From assembly GCF_019334315.1 (NCBI RefSeq), contig NZ_JAHWGL010000014.1:1-64000 (forward strand): a stretch of 64,000 nucleotides of DNA, written 5' to 3'. The translations under genes and the position numbers were made by a program. Source of the stretch: Hymenobacter profundi (GTDB taxonomy: Bacteria; Bacteroidota; Bacteroidia; Cytophagales; Hymenobacteraceae). A model generated the notes under the pieces. That model saw nothing but the letters and a program-made list of their open reading frames with translations. It did not search any database and was not told the DNA's origin. The stretch's first letter is position 1, and each line of letters starts with the position of its first letter. Of this stretch, positions 63,232 to 64,000 are shown piece after piece.

Positions 63232-63259
63232 AGCGTTATATTCAAGAAAATATAACGCT
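63232..63259. promoter_or_regulatory. Palindrome resembling a ModE operator
   Basis: AGCGTTATATT at 63232-63242 is the exact reverse complement of AATATAACGCT at 63249-63259, with a 6-base spacer. The GTTATAT/ATATAAC half-sites and spacing resemble the ModE operator of Proteobacteria as I recall it. It ends 5 bases before the receptor ATG and follows the ModE-like gene. Confidence 0.65.
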
Positions 63260-63264
63260 AGTTT

Positions 63265-64000
63265 ATGCGCTCAAACGGCTACCCTCGCCAGCCTACCCTG
63301 CGTCGTCATATTGCCTGCTTTAGCCTGTTGATGGTGATGCCAGGCGTGGCGCTAGCCCAACTGCGCCCTACCCTTGCCCCGGCTGATACCATCCGCAAAG
63401 CGCCCATTGTGTTAGGCGACGTGGTAGTAGCGGCCTCGAAGGTGAAAGAAAGCATCCTGAAGTCGCCGGTGACGGTGGAGAAGCTGGGGCTGCGGGAACT
63501 GCGTCTGACGCCCGCGCCGTCGTTTTTTGATGCCATTGAGCACGTGAAGGGCGTGCAGGTGATTACGCCCAGCCTGGGCTTCAAGGTGATTAACGCTCGC
63601 GGCTTCACCAACACCACCAACGTGCGCTTTGTGCAGCTGGTGGATGGCATGGACAACCAGGCCCCGCATTTGGGCGCACCCATTGGCAACGCCATGGGGC
63701 CGAGCGATTTGGATATTCAGAGCGTGGAAATTGTGCCCGGCACGGCCGCCGCGCTCTACGGCCTGAACGCCATCAATGGCCTAGCCAATTTTGCTACCCG
63801 CAACCCGTTCACGTCCGAAGGATTGAGTGTGCAGCAGAAAACCGGCCTCAATCATTTCAACGACAACAGCACCGGCGTGCATCCCTACTCCGAAACCAGC
63901 CTGCGCTATGCCAAGGTGCTGATTTCGGATAAGTTGGCATTCAAAGTAAACGCCACCTACCTGCGCGGCTACGACTGGATTGCCGACAACTTCACCGACA
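63265..64000 (+). CDS. TonB-dependent outer membrane receptor, N-terminal part (cut by window end)
   Basis: About 245 residues are visible from ATG 63265, with no stop before the end. A signal peptide (ACFSLLMVMPGVALAQ) is followed by the plug domain: IVLGDVVVAASKVKESILKS, DAIEHVKGVQVITPSLGFKV, QLVDGMDNQAPHLGAP and VEIVPGTAAALYGLNAING. Then the barrel begins (VHPYSETSLRYAKVLI). No carboxypeptidase-like domain or STN domain is present, so it is not a SusC-type receptor. The ModE-like operator before it suggests that the cargo is molybdate or tungstate, perhaps as a complex. Confidence 0.9.
   Translation, partial: MRSNGYPRQPTLRRHIACFSLLMVMPGVALAQLRPTLAPADTIRKAPIVLGDVVVAASKVKESILKSPVTVEKLGLRELRLTPAPSFFDAIEHVKGVQVITPSLGFKVINARGFTNTTNVRFVQLVDGMDNQAPHLGAPIGNAMGPSDLDIQSVEIVPGTAAALYGLNAINGLANFATRNPFTSEGLSVQQKTGLNHFNDNSTGVHPYSETSLRYAKVLISDKLAFKVNATYLRGYDWIADNFTD

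Overview
The window looks like chromosome of an aerobic, GC-rich Bacteroidota bacterium of the Hymenobacter type. This rests on a SusC/SusD pair with an ECF sigma/anti-sigma switch, a short NuoG without the molybdopterin domain, start codons without Shine-Dalgarno sequences, and a promoter matching the phylum consensus (TTTG, 19 bases, TAnnTTTG) in front of nuoA. The genus is inferred; no rRNA or tRNA gene was seen.

Layout. 1-16.2 kb (minus strand): all 14 subunits of respiratory complex I, nuoA to nuoN. The cluster is interrupted twice: by an AT-rich family 25 glycosyltransferase between nuoL and nuoM, and by an opposite-strand ECF sigma factor plus small membrane protein between nuoJ and nuoK. 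16.4-24 kb: orphan CheB, proline catabolism (pruA), a HAD nucleotidase, a thioredoxin-like ferredoxin, an ArsR regulator, a secreted beta-domain protein and a type II NADH dehydrogenase. 24-34 kb (plus strand): a polysaccharide utilisation locus of ECF sigma, FecR, SusC with STN domain, SusD and two tandem lipoprotein GH30 glycosidases, best fitting a beta-1,6-glucan. 34-43 kb: PH-domain protein, metallophosphoesterase, M1 peptidase, HupE/UreJ protein, family 2 glycosyltransferase, and a GH1 plus RmlD pair. 43-45.5 kb: four tandem copies of an unrecognised exported protein family, ending at clpB; one copy carries along a duplicated scrap of the clpB 3' end. 48.2-49.4 kb: AT-rich island with a HEPN-like gene. 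49.4-62.6 kb: two related membrane proteins, a voltage-sensor-type channel with an odd pore filter, two S9 peptidases, DUF72, GreA-like, hydroxyacid dehydrogenase, nitroreductase, glycine-zipper and GH43 genes. 62.8-64 kb: a ModE-type regulator, a perfect palindrome resembling a ModE operator, and the start of a TonB-dependent receptor, together suggesting molybdate- or tungstate-controlled outer-membrane uptake.

Intergenic space is crowded with long inverted repeats of at least six families and with clean bidirectional terminators. The hexamer CCTACC/GGTAGG is conspicuously frequent in all reading frames and between genes. The strongest leads are the ModE/TonB unit, the four-paralogue family with the clpB-tail duplication, the two insertions into the nuo cluster, the HEPN island and the unusual channel filter.
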